Below are positions 18,863-30,057 of a stretch of DNA of 64,000 nucleotides, one piece after another; the stretch's first letter is position 1; every line of letters begins with the position of its first letter. A program made the translations under genes and the position numbers. The stretch comes from Alternaria dauci (Eukaryota > Ascomycota > Dothideomycetes > Pleosporales > Pleosporaceae). The notes beneath the pieces were generated by a model. That model ran no database searches. It saw only the letters and a list, made by a program, of their open reading frames with translations, and was not told the origin of the DNA. The stretch is from positions 1,178,001 through 1,242,000 of the forward strand of contig NC_091281.1 in the NCBI RefSeq assembly GCF_042100115.1, written 5' to 3'.

Positions 18863-21549
18863 TCAATAAAAGTGCTTTCGACCTTTTGAGCCAAGCTCCT
18901 TCTTGATAAATGTGTTCGATGTTGACTCTGACCACGGATAAGAGAAGTTGTCTAGCCTGGTACGAAATTTCGATCTTTTTGACATTTGCGGAACGCCCGG
19001 AGTGTATAGTGTTTGTTTCTTCTCGGGCTCTGATCGTGGCGTATCAAATGTATCAGGCGCCTCCGAATCGTGTTCGGTTGTATTCACCTTGGACCTCTCA
19101 ATGCCCGAACCATAATAGTCATACCGGACGAATGGTCTCGCATTGGAGTCCTGGTTTCGGGGGGCCCCCTGCAACGAGTCACCTGATCCAGCATACTCTT
19201 CACGCGTGGCTCCACGAGTTAGTGGAGCGCTTCCAGTCAACTGCTCCGCGAGAATTCGAGAATTCCGTGAACGGCGTACATTGGCGGTACGGTTGTAGGG
19301 ACGTTTGGTAGGCTTTGATGATGAACCTGCAGTCTCGTTTGCTTGCCATATATCCCTGTGTGACTTAAGGATATCTCTTTCTAGTTGTCCGACATCCTCG
19401 GTGCTGACTACTTTCTCTCCATCTTCGTCAGAACTATTAGTAGCCGAAGCGTTCACAAAGCTTGTGTCTTCCAAGTGGCTTGAGAGCTCTTGAAGAGCCT
19501 TTTCACGGTTGTTACTAGCCACCGGAGTGCTCTCAGTGGGACTGGGCTGCTCCGGAGAACTCGAAAATTTCTGAACTGAGACTGGGTCTGGAGATATGAC
19601 TGTCTTGTTCTCTGCTGACTCATGAGCAGTAGAAGTCTTCTGCTGGGATGCATCCAACGTGGGAAGGCCTGTATTCTCAAAGGAATCCGAGAGTTCCTGG
19701 GTTGGAGCTAGAGCGCTGGATGTGGCTGGATCAGTTCCATCAGACCCGATGGTAGGATTTCTCTCCTGTTCGAGCTTTATTGATGCAGGAACCCACTTTT
19801 CATGTATGGATTTCACGTACTTTGCCGTCGTAGGTGTTGACTCGGGCAACAAGCTTGCTGGTGCTTGTGTTTTATCTTCAATAGACTCAAGTGGAGCCAC
19901 TTCATCTTTCTGGGGCAGCATCTCCACTGGTGTTTTCTTCCCTAATAATCTGGCCTTCGTCTCGTTGTAGAGAAGCAAAGTGTCTGCGTTTACACCATGT
20001 TTCCTCAACAATATGTTTCTCTTCTTAACTGCCTGCTGCCACCATCTTATTCTACTTATCTGGTGGAAATAGGGCAAACCCGCCAATTCTTCCACGGGTA
20101 GCTTGTCCTGCTCCAGATGCGTATCCATGGCATCGGTCTGTTTCGGTTGGCCTTCAGCTCTGCAATCCGTCTCTTTCTCCGGCGGTGACGTCTGCGGACC
20201 TTGGGCGTCTGGCTCATACGGACTGTCTACCTTTTCTTCGTCCTCGATGCGAGATGCCGGTGGAAGCTGTCGTCCAGAGTCTGCTGTTGGGCCAGAGCCA
20301 TCGTCAAGTAGATTGCCCTCCTTTGATAGCCTGTTGGCAGCTGCGACCGCGCGCCGTTTCGATTTCGACTTGAGTGCTGGATTGCGGCTCTCTGACTGTG
20401 CTTCTTCGTTCAAGCTCTGACTGTTCTCTTTGTCCGTCTTGAGTTGTTTCTGCTCTGTCTCAACTTGTTTCTGCTCCGCCTTGACTTGTTTCTGCTCTGT
20501 CTTGACTTGTTTTTGCTCTGTCTCGGCTTGTTTTTGCTCTGTCTCGGCTTGTTTCTGCTCCGTCTTAACTCGTTCCTGCTCCGTCTTGACTCGTTCTTGC
20601 TCCTTCTTGTGTTCTTTCGCAAGGCGGCTCCGTTCCTTCCTACGTCGTATCTTCTCCCTTAATGTTTCTTTGGGAAGCTGCGTGCTCACTCGCTCTGCCA
20701 CCACAATACTTTTCGTTTTCCGCAAATCGTTTACTTCTTTCTGTTTGTGCACGTCCTGTGACTGAGCATCTGCCTTCAAGAGTTTGTGGGTATCAAGCGC
20801 GGCTTTTGTGGTGACTTCTTTGACAGTGTCCATGCTTTCTCCAGAGTCCAAGTACACAGCACCAAGGATAGCTTCAACCGCCTCGGCAACCTGGTTTGCG
20901 CTAATGACATTAAACTGCGATGGATTGCAAATTAAGTTCTCTTTTATACCAAGTGCTTGCCCCCTGGTATGGAGAACACTTCTGGTTTCTGATTCTAGCA
21001 ACATCACTGAGTAATCCGCTGCCTATCGTCTTAGCTTGGATATACGAGTTATGCGTCGAACATACCTCTGGTGTTTCCCGTTTTATACCAAACATCGCAT
21101 AATGCTAACCCGAGAACGCGATCACCTAGCAGCGCCAGCCGAACGTTTTTGTCAACGTAATAAGTTTTACCTTTGAAGTATAGTGGTATAATCGATGCCG
21201 TGAGCTTCAGCGCCTCGACGCACAGCATCTTGTTTTTGAAGGTGTATCCTATACGTTCCTCAACATGCCCCACCTTCGCCACTGCATTAAGTAGATCATG
21301 ATAGATCCTTGGCGGAGGTATATGCATCTGCAACCGCTGGGCCTCAAGCTCCAGGAAAATCTGATCTCTCCTTTTAAACAGGTCTGGAACACGAGCTTCT
21401 GGATCAGAATGCGTGCTATTCTGTTTCTGGCTGGGTAGGGATTTTTTCAGATCCCGTGTTAATGGGTTATTCCAGCCAGAGAGTCTCCCTGGTACGCGGA
21501 AACGAAAACGTCTCAATGTTCCAAGCCATATCTGCAACCTAGAGGGCAT
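18863..21549 (-). CDS. RNase III-like domain protein with degenerate active site and heptad-repeat tail
   Basis: Exons 21549-21066 and 21006-18863 give 875 aa. The first ~32 residues are Arg-rich without acids (MPSRLQIWLGTLRRFRFRVP), a likely mitochondrial presequence. Residues ~95-230 form an RNase III fold: IGYTFKNKMLCVEALK, then VRLALLGDRVLGLAL, SETRSVLHTRGQALGI and AEAVEAILGAVYLDSG. Compared with catalytic RNase III (ERLEFLGD and DxxEA), two of four metal ligands are changed (Glu to Ala, Asp to Glu) while the Gly-Asp aspartate and the last Glu remain. Residues ~297-352 are an exact 7-residue repeat of the TEQKQV type. The remaining ~500 residues are charged and disordered, with no double-stranded RNA-binding domain visible. 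Function unknown; RNA binding or mitoribosome/RNA processing is a guess from the fold. Confidence 0.8.
20434..20602 (-). repeat. 21-bp tandem repeat encoding a 7-residue coiled-coil unit
   Basis: Eight head-to-tail copies of a 21-bp unit, read on the minus strand, encode variants of VKTEQKQ (ERV/KQA/KQV/KQL endings). The period equals the coiled-coil heptad. Copies differ by a few bases, so the array is not brand-new, but it is a good candidate for copy-number variation between strains. Confidence 0.85.
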
Positions 21550-22738
21550 CTTGGAAGAGGTGCGTGACCTGCACTCTGGGAAGACTGAGGTATGTCAGTA
21601 CTTTGCTTTACCAGATACGCGGCGTTTTGATTGGCTGACAGGGTACAAATCACATGGTACGTACCGGCGCAACTTCAGTGGTCAACGAATATTTCATGGC
21701 CGGATGCCGGAGTCGAAATGCTTTTTCTCATGCCACACTCAAGATGTGTGGGCCTGATGCTTGGTTTTGATGGTGTCGATGACAGAGGAGGAGTGAGAGA
21801 CATGTAGGGTCTACCAATATTATGGACGAAAATCTTTAGTGCATCGCCCGCACAGACAATCCTTGCCGCCTCTCTAAGACGAACGTTCCCTAGGCACTGC
21901 GCCGAGCTCCATCAACAACACTTAGATGACCATGCACGTCATGGTTCCTCGTCAAAGTCAACGAAAAAAAAACTACCCCAAGACAACACAAGCAACCACG
22001 CAAACGGTATAGAAGTTACCAACGTTCGCGTCCCTGACGATTCTCTCACTTCCAGGACTACGTATCTGAACTAGTACGTTGATAATGTTTCGCAGAAGCA
22101 GCGAAATCACTGTCAAGGCTGCCAAACCTTCTTAATACTGTAATCAAAACATGTACAGAACCGGCATCTGTATCCCTGTCAAGTCATTGGTTTAGTGGCG
22201 ACCCGTCTATGCCACCGCCATTCTCTAAAGTAGGCTTGTCGACATGCAAGCAACGAACAGAGTGAAGACGTTGCTGGGTTGCAGGATAGTCTGAAAGCCA
22301 AAGTTGCCTGCATGATCTGTCCTCCTACAAAAACCACAAAAACGCAGCTGTAGCGATGGGAACTGCAAAAGGCGCTTAATATGCTAGTGCCACGTATTAT
22401 ATTGCAGGTGGTATGCATCAGGTACTTAATGGCATGGCATGACATGACGATTTAGTTTTGAGCGCTAGTGTATGGTAGCGAAGTCGAAGAGAGCTCTTGT
22501 GCTGTCAATTTCATCACACGTAACCTTGGAATCATTGCGCTAACCACAAGAGTACTCTTCACATTTAGATTTGGAATCTTACTTTGCATGTACCTAACAC
22601 CAAATCCTCTGATAGCAAGGATCAGCGGTCCTTTCCGTCAACAAGAGGGAACGACGTGCGGGCGAGAAAACATGGCGAGTTCAAATTGGGAGCCTTCTGG
22701 CCGGTCAGAGCAGCTACTTTGACCTTCAGTCTTCCGAT
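21550..22738. other. intergenic, ~1.2 kb
   Basis: Promoter of the RNase III-like gene and 3' side of the FAD oxidase gene. There is a short A-run near 21964. No gene with recognisable content on either strand. Confidence 0.45.
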
Positions 22739-24241
22739 TTACAACACCGGCATCAGTGGTTTCTTCGCTGGCCGCACGCTCTTCGGATTGCAAAACACGT
22801 TCGACGGATCGATTTCCGCTTTGATGAGCTCCAGTCTCTCGACGTTACTACCCCAATACAGCCTTGCGCTGTCCACGCCTAATGCAGGATTTGCATAACC
22901 TGCATACGCTCCTTTATCGTGATTTGGTAATGCATCGATGATGATTGCGTTCACGTCGGTAAGAAACTTACGAGTCTGGTCATTCACCTGGCGAATCGTC
23001 AACAAGAATCCTCTCCGAGTAAATGTCTGTGAATATCTTGCCTTTCCAAACAGATTTACAGCATACGATTGGTGGTAGAAGAGCGCGTCACGATGTCCGT
23101 ACGCTGTAGCATCAGGTGCCACGTGGTTGATAGCGCCGCCCTCAAGGTCCCAAACGATGAACCACAGCGCACTGCCTTTATCTGCTTCTTCAATATGCGT
23201 GAAGAGCCTATCGACTGTATCGTCGGGTATTATATCTTTCTCTGTGTATGCGAGAGATTTGGCGTAGAAGTTGGACTGGATGCCACCCACGATCTTCAGA
23301 GCCACATCCTCGCCCCAATGACCTACCACACCAAGCCAATCTTTGAGTACTATCGAGTCAAATTCTGAACTCGAAGGAAGACGGGAGGTGATGTTCAGGC
23401 TGTTGAATTCAGTCTGGCTACCAAAGAACGTGCCCGTGATGATTGCGCCGAGTTGTTCTGTCAATATGTATTGACTCGCAAATTTCCTAGAAAGTTTGGG
23501 ATCAGAAACGAGCTGTTGCCACTTCTTAAATGCCTCAGCCTTTGTTGTAGCAGAGCCGCCCTGAAAATTGTACGAGTAGAGCACAGCTTCACTAGGCTCA
23601 GCCTGCGTACGGACCTTGAACTCTGTGACTATCCCAAACCCGGCTGTGGCTCCCTTGATCGCAAAGAAGATGTCTGGATTCTGTTCTTCCGAAGCACGCA
23701 CTGCTGTCGAGTTGGCCAGGACCACCTCTACCTCTTCCACGTGATCGAGCGAGGATCCCCACATGCGCGATGTCGGTCCCAGGCCACCGATCGTTGCATG
23801 GCCTCCAATGCCTACTTGTGGACAAGTACCATGGGCAATGGCGCGCTTGCCGTTGTCGTGTAGTCGCTTAGTGACATCGACTAAAAGCGTCCCACCACCG
23901 ATAGTAGCCTGCCAGGTAGACTCATCCATGGAGAACTGCTGGAAAGACTTCATGTCGACCACAATGGTGTTGTCCTGACCACCTATACCGTAGTTGGCGT
24001 AAGAGTGTCCACCGCACCGCGGCTGGACTTTGAGGCTGTTGTTCACGGCGCATTTGACTATTGCGGCGATCTCGTCGGTACTCTTTGGGTACGTAATAGC
24101 CGCTGGTGGTACCGGTATATCGAGGTTGTACGGCTTGACGTGTGCAAGTTGGAAGAATGGCGTATTCTTGAAAGCGACATTGTCTTTTCCAATGGCCTTC
24201 TCGAGACACTTCTGCACAGGAGAACTGGAGGTATTACCCAT
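22739..24241 (-). CDS. bicovalent FAD oxidase of the berberine-bridge family
   Basis: Single exon, 500 aa. The FAD-binding type-4 domain covers about 40-220 (PKSTDEIAAIVKCAV, CGGHSYANYG, GATIGGLGPTSRMWG, IKGATAGFGIVTEF). Both attachment residues for 8-alpha-histidyl, 6-S-cysteinyl FAD are present: His79 (CGGHS) and Cys140 (GTCPQVGIGGH). The C-terminal BBE segment (YAGYANPALG...LYWGSNVERLELIKAEIDPSNVF) closes the protein. Relatives include glucooligosaccharide and chito-oligosaccharide oxidases and alkaloid or metabolite oxidases; they oxidise a substrate and pass electrons to oxygen, giving peroxide. Unlike secreted relatives there is no signal peptide. The start MGNTSSS instead fits an N-myristoylation site. 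Substrate unknown. Confidence 0.9.
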   Translation of the reverse strand: MGNTSSSPVQKCLEKAIGKDNVAFKNTPFFQLAHVKPYNLDIPVPPAAITYPKSTDEIAAIVKCAVNNSLKVQPRCGGHSYANYGIGGQDNTIVVDMKSFQQFSMDESTWQATIGGGTLLVDVTKRLHDNGKRAIAHGTCPQVGIGGHATIGGLGPTSRMWGSSLDHVEEVEVVLANSTAVRASEEQNPDIFFAIKGATAGFGIVTEFKVRTQAEPSEAVLYSYNFQGGSATTKAEAFKKWQQLVSDPKLSRKFASQYILTEQLGAIITGTFFGSQTEFNSLNITSRLPSSSEFDSIVLKDWLGVVGHWGEDVALKIVGGIQSNFYAKSLAYTEKDIIPDDTVDRLFTHIEEADKGSALWFIVWDLEGGAINHVAPDATAYGHRDALFYHQSYAVNLFGKARYSQTFTRRGFLLTIRQVNDQTRKFLTDVNAIIIDALPNHDKGAYAGYANPALGVDSARLYWGSNVERLELIKAEIDPSNVFCNPKSVRPAKKPLMPVL

Positions 24242-25020
24242 AGTATAGCAGGAGGGTCTCTGGTCAGAATGTCAGCTACTTGCTGATCCTGAGCTGGGGC
24301 TGAATGTATTGGAGGGATATCTCGGCGTTGTCAATTTGAATGTTTGAGAACACATGTGAAGGTGCATGGATGCGGCTCTAAGTTGCTTTCAAGCTAGGCC
24401 GCTGACGGTGCCTTACGTGCAATTGCGGTTGCTTTTAGGTGGAATAGGTGTGATTCGAGGAAGATGAAAACCTGTCTGGACATTAAGAACAATGTTGTGG
24501 ACAGGCAATGCATTCACCGTCCGGATACTTAGCAAACACTCGCCCAGTTATCCAAGCTACGAATAGGGTCTAACTGTGCGACTTAAAGCGCTATTTGCGC
24601 TACAAGTGTCATCCGCGTGGTTGCGACAAGTCTACAGACACTGGATGGCCGGTTCTGGGCAAGGCGTCTGTGAAGCGTGAATGGCCAGCATTTAACGATG
24701 ATTGGCAAGGCGTAATGGTGCCACGCCTGCCGTGCATGTTTCAGTCTCGGCCCACCACACATGGAGTAATTTACAGCGAATCCGATGGTCGGTAACGTAC
24801 CTTTCTGCGACAACCGAGAAGGATTTGTGCTGGTCTGTAGGGATTGCGCAAACCTGGAAGTGGCGAATGAGTGCGTCGCGAGTCGAGGATCGCTCCAGGC
24901 CAACTCCTGCCTTTGTTGTCTTCACAAGATAATTGACTGCTGATTTACACTCTCACTAGGCGGTCACAGTGAAGACCGAGGGTGTATTTGTGTGTCGCTT
25001 CCATGGCTGTCTCTCGGTAC
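24242..25020. other. intergenic, 779 bp
   Basis: Promoter of the FAD oxidase gene and 3' end of the queuosine gene. Short open frames on both strands show no motifs. Confidence 0.45.
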
Positions 25021-26229
25021 TCAATACCATATGCTTCGTGTTCGATGATGTGGTATCACGTCTGCCTCTTCTTTCTCCTTCTCTTTCGCAAGGTCATACA
25101 GGAAGAAGTCGATGAGAATAGCGTTGACCCTGGCGTCTGGTTTGAGCTTCAGAATCTCCCGACGGAGGAGCTCTGCAGCCCAGATGCTGCAACCCCGTAT
25201 CTGCATCTCCCAAGAATGGCCGGATTCGATGATGCCCTGACGGCGTATCTTGTTCTCGAGCGGCGGGCAGTACCAGATTATGCCTAGTGAATGTAGCATC
25301 TGCGGAATGCGGTAGTCTGTAGAAGCGTCATTTAGTCTGGACTACGAATATAGATGACGCTCAATCATACCTGCGAATACGGTGATCTTGTCAATGTCAT
25401 TGAACTCTCCGTAGCCCTCACCCTCGAACGCAGCCCATAGATCTGCAACGAAGATCTGGGCTCGCTTCAAGAAGCGCACTTTCTTATTCTCAAATCTACC
25501 TTCATCTCTGAAGCAGTTGAACTTTTCGGCAAGCAGGTTCACGAGACGGGCTGCAGAGTGGTTTGCATCTTCAACGAGTGTGATGACACTACCATCGAAT
25601 TCCTGCAACGTTAGTCATAAGTAAAAGTGCTTTCATGTGCTCGCGATGCATGACAAACACACCTCGTGTAGGATTTGTCCAGCTTCTCTGAGACATCGCA
25701 CCCTCTGCTCGAACAAGGGAATCTCCTCGTCGGTACCCGAAGTAAAGATGGTGCGCAGAATTTGGTCTGAACATTGTTCCTCGTCGAGCCAAAAATCCGG
25801 GCTAGTGATTGGGATATCTTGTTCCAAGGCTCGCTGCAAGATTGCAACCAGACTCCAATATCCAGTCCATCTTTTCCCCTTGTACACTACCGCGAACCGA
25901 TCTTGCTCGTTCTTGTCACTCCAGAAGCTGAAATTCAAGAGGTCCATGGTGAAGATGAAGTTCACGGTGGTCTCATCCTTTGCTTTTGGGTGTAGCTCGT
26001 GCTCAGACCAGGTCTTTGTCGTGTAATTCCGCTTCTCCATCTCGTCAAAAACCAGCTGCGCGGCGACCTTTGTAGATCGCATGTCGAGCGCAACGTCCAT
26101 GCTGTTGTCGCAGATGAACTGGGCATTTTCCAAGACTCCCGTTTCGGGAGGACCTTGATCTCTGGCAGCGCCGCCCCAGTGCTTCCGCATGAGGTCTAGC
26201 AGCTCCAGGTCGACGTCGTCGTCGGACAT
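25021..26229 (-). CDS. QNG1: queuosine 5'-phosphate N-glycosylase/hydrolase (queuosine salvage protein)
   Basis: Exons 26229-25663, 25602-25371 and 25316-25021, total 364 aa, the normal length of the DUF2419/QNG1 family. Conserved blocks in order: NFIFTMDLLNFSFWSD, GYWSLVAILQRALEQDIPIT, PLFEQRVRCLREAGQILHE, the exon-2 block FNCFRDE...VRFLKRAQIFVADLWAAFEG, then GEFNDIDKITVFADYRIPQML across the second junction, and EMQIRGCSIWAAELLRREI. The enzyme releases queuine from queuosine 5'-phosphate so that the base can be put back into tRNA (GUN anticodons). Eukaryotes cannot make queuine, so this gene implies salvage from diet or bacteria. It is divergent from UBA2, with 299 bp between starts. Confidence 0.93.
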
Positions 26230-26528
26230 GGTGATGATGGTCAGTGAAAGGCGAGCAGTGTGTGTCCCAGCGCGTTCAAGGTCGACGATCCACTCATAGG
26301 GCGGCTCGTTTAGGTGCCAAGCTTCGGAGGCTGAAGGCAGGCGGCGCAGGCCCAGCCAGTGGAGCGGCGCTACTCAGCTGCACTGACGTCTTTCACCTGT
26401 CGCCTTTACCTCGAGACTGGCCGCTCTCCAACTTTCGCACATGTCGTAGCCTCGCCCACAACACGACGTAGCTTTCGTCCATCTCTACCCCTCCACCCCT
26501 CTCCCCCTCTCCCCCCCTCATCCGCGCA
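26230..26528. promoter_or_regulatory. divergent promoter region QNG1 / UBA2
   Basis: 299 bp between two divergent ATGs. The UBA2 side has a long CT-rich run (about 26480-26520, CCCCTCTCCC repeats), typical just before fungal transcript starts. Confidence 0.5.
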
Positions 26529-28630
26529 ATGGCACGCGACAGGTTTGCCCGGCAGAGCCTCGGCGGCACGCTCCATCAGCGCATCAAAGAGGTAGCTCGC
26601 ACCACGGCGCAAAACATGCCATGGCCCAGTCGCTAATCGCATCCAGGCACGCGTATTGATGGTCGGAGCTGGCGGCATCGGCTGCGAGCTGCTCAAGAAC
26701 CTCGTTCTCACCGGCTTCGGCGAAGTCCACATTGTAGACCTCGATACCATCGACCTCAGCAACCTCAACCGCCAGTTCCTGTTCCGCAACGAGCACATCA
26801 AAAAGTCCAAAGCACTGGTATGGCGACGACGCTCCTTGAAAAGAGGCGTCTGGCCTTGCGCTAACTGCCTGATAGGTTGCGAAAGAGTCGGCCGGCAAGT
26901 TCAACCCCAACGTCAGCATCGTAGCGTACCACGACAACATCAAGGATGCCCAATTCAACGTCGCATGGTTCCAGAGTTTCGGCCTCGTCTTCAATGCGCT
27001 CGACAACTTGGACGCGCGCCGCCATGTCAACAAGATGTGTCTCGCGGCCAATGTTCCGCTGATTGAGAGTGGCACCACTGGCTTCAATGGACAGGTTCAG
27101 GTCATCAAGCGGGTGCGCAACACCGCCCCAACTCGCTTGTCAATCCTCTGTGCTGACTGCGCCATAGGGCGAAACCGAATGCTACGACTGCACACCCAAG
27201 GACGCACCCAAGTCATTCCCCGTGTGTACCATCCGAAGTACGCCCTCGCAACCCATCCACTGCATAGTCTGGGCAAAGTCCTATCTGTTCGCCGAGATCT
27301 TTGGCACCTCAGAAGACGACGCGCCCGAGCTAGACCATAGCGAAGATGCCGACAACGCAAGCGAAGTCGCCAACCTACGAAAGGAAGCACAAGCGCTGAA
27401 GCGAATTCGCGATTCCATGGGTTCCCAGGGCTTCCCGCGACTTGTTTTCGACAAGGTGTTCAACGAGGATATCGAGCGGTTGCGGAGCATGGACGACATG
27501 TGGAAGACTAGGAAAGCGCCAGAGGCATTGGACTACGACACGCTTATGCAGGAATCGCTGGGTGTGGGTACAGGAATCGCACAGCAAGATCAAGTCACAT
27601 GGAGTGTGGCCGAGAACTTTGCCGTCTTCGTCGACAGCATCAAACGACTCAGCACCCGGCTGGAAGAGACGCGCGCAAACGCCGATGTTGGGAACTCAGT
27701 ACCTATCCTCAGCTTCGACAAGGACGATGTGGACACGCTAGACTTTGTCGTTGCGAGTGCGAACCTGCGCTCGCATATCTTCGGCATACAAATGCGGTCC
27801 AAGTTTGACATCAAGCGTAAGAAGATCACGTACACTGTCGGAACGGCTGCTAACAAGACACAGAAATGGCTGGCAATATCATTCCTGCGATTGCGACTAC
27901 AAACGCCATGACTGCCAGTCTCTGCGTCCTACAAGCTTTCAAAGTCATGCGCGAACAGCTCGACACAGCCAAAATGGTCTTCCTCACCCGTAGCACTGAG
28001 CGCGTCATCTCAAGCGAGTCACTGCGACCACCGAATCCCCACTGTGCTACTTGCGGCGTATGCTACGCCACACTGCATGTCGACCTACCGCGCGCGAAAC
28101 TGAGCGATCTGATCAATACTACTTTGAAGGACCAGCTGGGCTATGGAGAAGAATTTAGCGTCAAGCGAGATTCAGATATACTCTACGATGTCGATGAAGA
28201 CATGCATCTCGACAAGACATTCGAGGAACTTGGCCTCAAAAGCGGCACCTTTCTTACAATCTCCGACGACTCGGAAGAGGATGGGAAGGTTGATCTAGTA
28301 CTTTCTGTGATACACCAAGATTTCACTGAGAACGCAAACCCACTGAGGTTACCCGACGAGGTCAAGATTGCTACAAAGCCCAAGATGCCTGCACCAGAGA
28401 CTAACAACCATGCGACTGTCAACGGCACCGTTCCAAACGGTCATGTCAAGGACGCCAGCAATGGACACATTAACGGTGCTGCAAAGCGTACAGCCAGCGA
28501 AGCAGGTCTCCAGGACGAGCTCGTTCGAAAGAAGGGCAAGGTCATGGAGGAGTCACAAAAGAAAGACGATGGCCATGTCACTATCAAAGACGACAAGAAT
28601 GACGGAGCGATTGTCATCGATGACGACTGA
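26529..28630 (+). CDS. UBA2: SUMO-activating enzyme subunit Uba2 (E1 catalytic subunit)
   Basis: Five exons: 26529-26591, 26647-26817, 26876-27112, 27168-27816 and 27864-28630, total 628 aa. The nucleotide-binding motif [18 protein letters not shown] and [16 protein letters not shown] lie at ~23-60. [12 protein letters not shown] precedes the catalytic domain. The active-site Cys is Cys177 in [10 protein letters not shown]. Zinc is bound by CYDC (162/165) and a second pair in HCATCGVC. A ubiquitin-like domain follows ([14 protein letters not shown]...[16 protein letters not shown]). The tail is disordered with a [13 protein letters not shown] basic patch and ends GAIVIDDD, which looks like a SUMO-interacting motif. 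With Aos1 it adenylates SUMO and passes it to Ubc9 in the nucleus. Confidence 0.95.
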
Positions 28631-29052
28631 GCAACTTAGCGACATGCTCGGCAGTTGGTCGCAAGTTGGCGTACCATCATTAACTCCGTTGGCGACTACC
28701 AAAGTATTCGATATGCTTGACTCTTTTTGTCCTGACATTGGACCGTAAGCGTTGGAGCCTGATTGTTTATGTTCGATTACACCCATCTTACCACATCCCT
28801 GCACCTGGAACTACGGATCGGTATTCGATGCGCTTTCGGTGCGCGCATAGCATATAGATTTCCTTTTCCGTACTGTACAACAGCCGGCCGTTCCAAGTTG
28901 TCGCCATGGACATCTTTTGGATTCATAGGCATGCCTCAGTCTAAGGAGCATTTGGTGGAAGGGAGCACATCTGGGAAATACCACCGGGCCGTCTTGCAAG
29001 GCCGGAATGGCAACTCATTGGGAGAATCTCAAATATCGCAGTAGTAAATGAC
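28631..29052. other. intergenic between convergent genes, 422 bp
   Basis: 3' flanks of UBA2 and OAR1; nothing else seen. Confidence 0.45.
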
Positions 29053-30057
29053 TCAGACGGCAGATAAGCCGCCATCCAAATTCAACACACAGTTGTGTGC
29101 ATATTTGTTCTCCACGAGAAACAGTGCTGCGTGAGCAATTTCATCCGGTTTGCCAAAACGATTCAACGGTATACGTTGTTGGAGCTCAAGGGCATTCAAG
29201 TCTGGTGTTGATCGTCAGAAAGTAACAACCTGCGTCGATATATGATTCGACGCACCTTTTGTCATATCCGTTTCCACGTATCCCGGTACAATGGCATTGA
29301 CGCGGAATTTGTGACTCGCATACTCGGTAGCCAGAGCGCGAGTGAAGCCCAAGACTCCCGCTTTCGATGCTGCGTACGCAACAGCCCCATAACCGCCTTG
29401 CAGGCCTAGCAGCGAGCTGACATTGATAATGACTGGAACATCGGCATCGTCCTTACCCCTCCCTCCTAGATAGCCGTTTCTGTGACAAAAGTAACATGGT
29501 CAGCATATATGCATACTGATAGAGGAGCCAGCGTGCGTATATACACGACTACTGAGTGGGTTGCAGTACCGTAAGAGAAACTTTGTCCCCTGCATCATAG
29601 AAGTTAGATTGGTTTTGATGATGCTATCAATTTCCCCTTCAATCAACGTAGAAAATAGCTTTGCCTGTGTTATACCGGCACAATTCACTACCACGTCGAT
29701 GTGAGAAGGATGAGTGGGATATTTGCGTTTGTCTGGTCGGGGAAGGCGGGTAGCAAATTGGCTAGAGGGACTCAGCGACCAGAAGTTTGAACCTCCAGAT
29801 ATGTTTCCAGCTATGTGTCCGTGTTGGTATGACAAGCTCGATGTTTCGGATGGTTTGGACGCCTCGCTATCGGTAGGCGACACGTCGGATCCGGAAGATG
29901 GCAAAGGCGATAGGCTTGCTACGGCTTTTTTGAGGTTTTCTTCTGAGCGCGAGATTAGGGTGCAGCGGTATGCTTTTTTGGAGAATAATTGCGCAATTGC
30001 GAGACCGATGCCTCGGCTACCACCTGTGATGAGGACGTGTTTTGGGCGACTTGCCAT
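29053..30057 (-). CDS. OAR1: short-chain dehydrogenase, mitochondrial 3-oxoacyl-[ACP] reductase (Oar1-like)
   Basis: Exons 30057-29570, 29479-29256 and 29201-29053 give 286 aa. SDR marks: cofactor motif TGGSRGIG (12-19), NCAG, INVSSLLG with the catalytic Ser, YAASKAG with Tyr-x3-Lys, and VNAIVPGYVETDM. Between the second strand and NCAG lies a long insert (SSLSYQHGHIAGNISGGSNFW). Yeast Oar1 carries a similar insert with LSYQ and a Trp, and this is why I prefer Oar1 over a generic SDR. Oar1 reduces 3-oxoacyl-ACP in mitochondrial type II fatty acid synthesis, the source of lipoic acid. Intron 1 uses a GTACTG donor. No strong presequence is visible (MASRPKHVLITGG), as in other short Oar1 proteins. 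Divergent from elongin C. Confidence 0.82.

Noticed and set aside
18910..19311. 133-codon plus-strand frame opposite the RNase III-like gene
   Set aside because: Antisense of a disordered coding region with no motif of its own.
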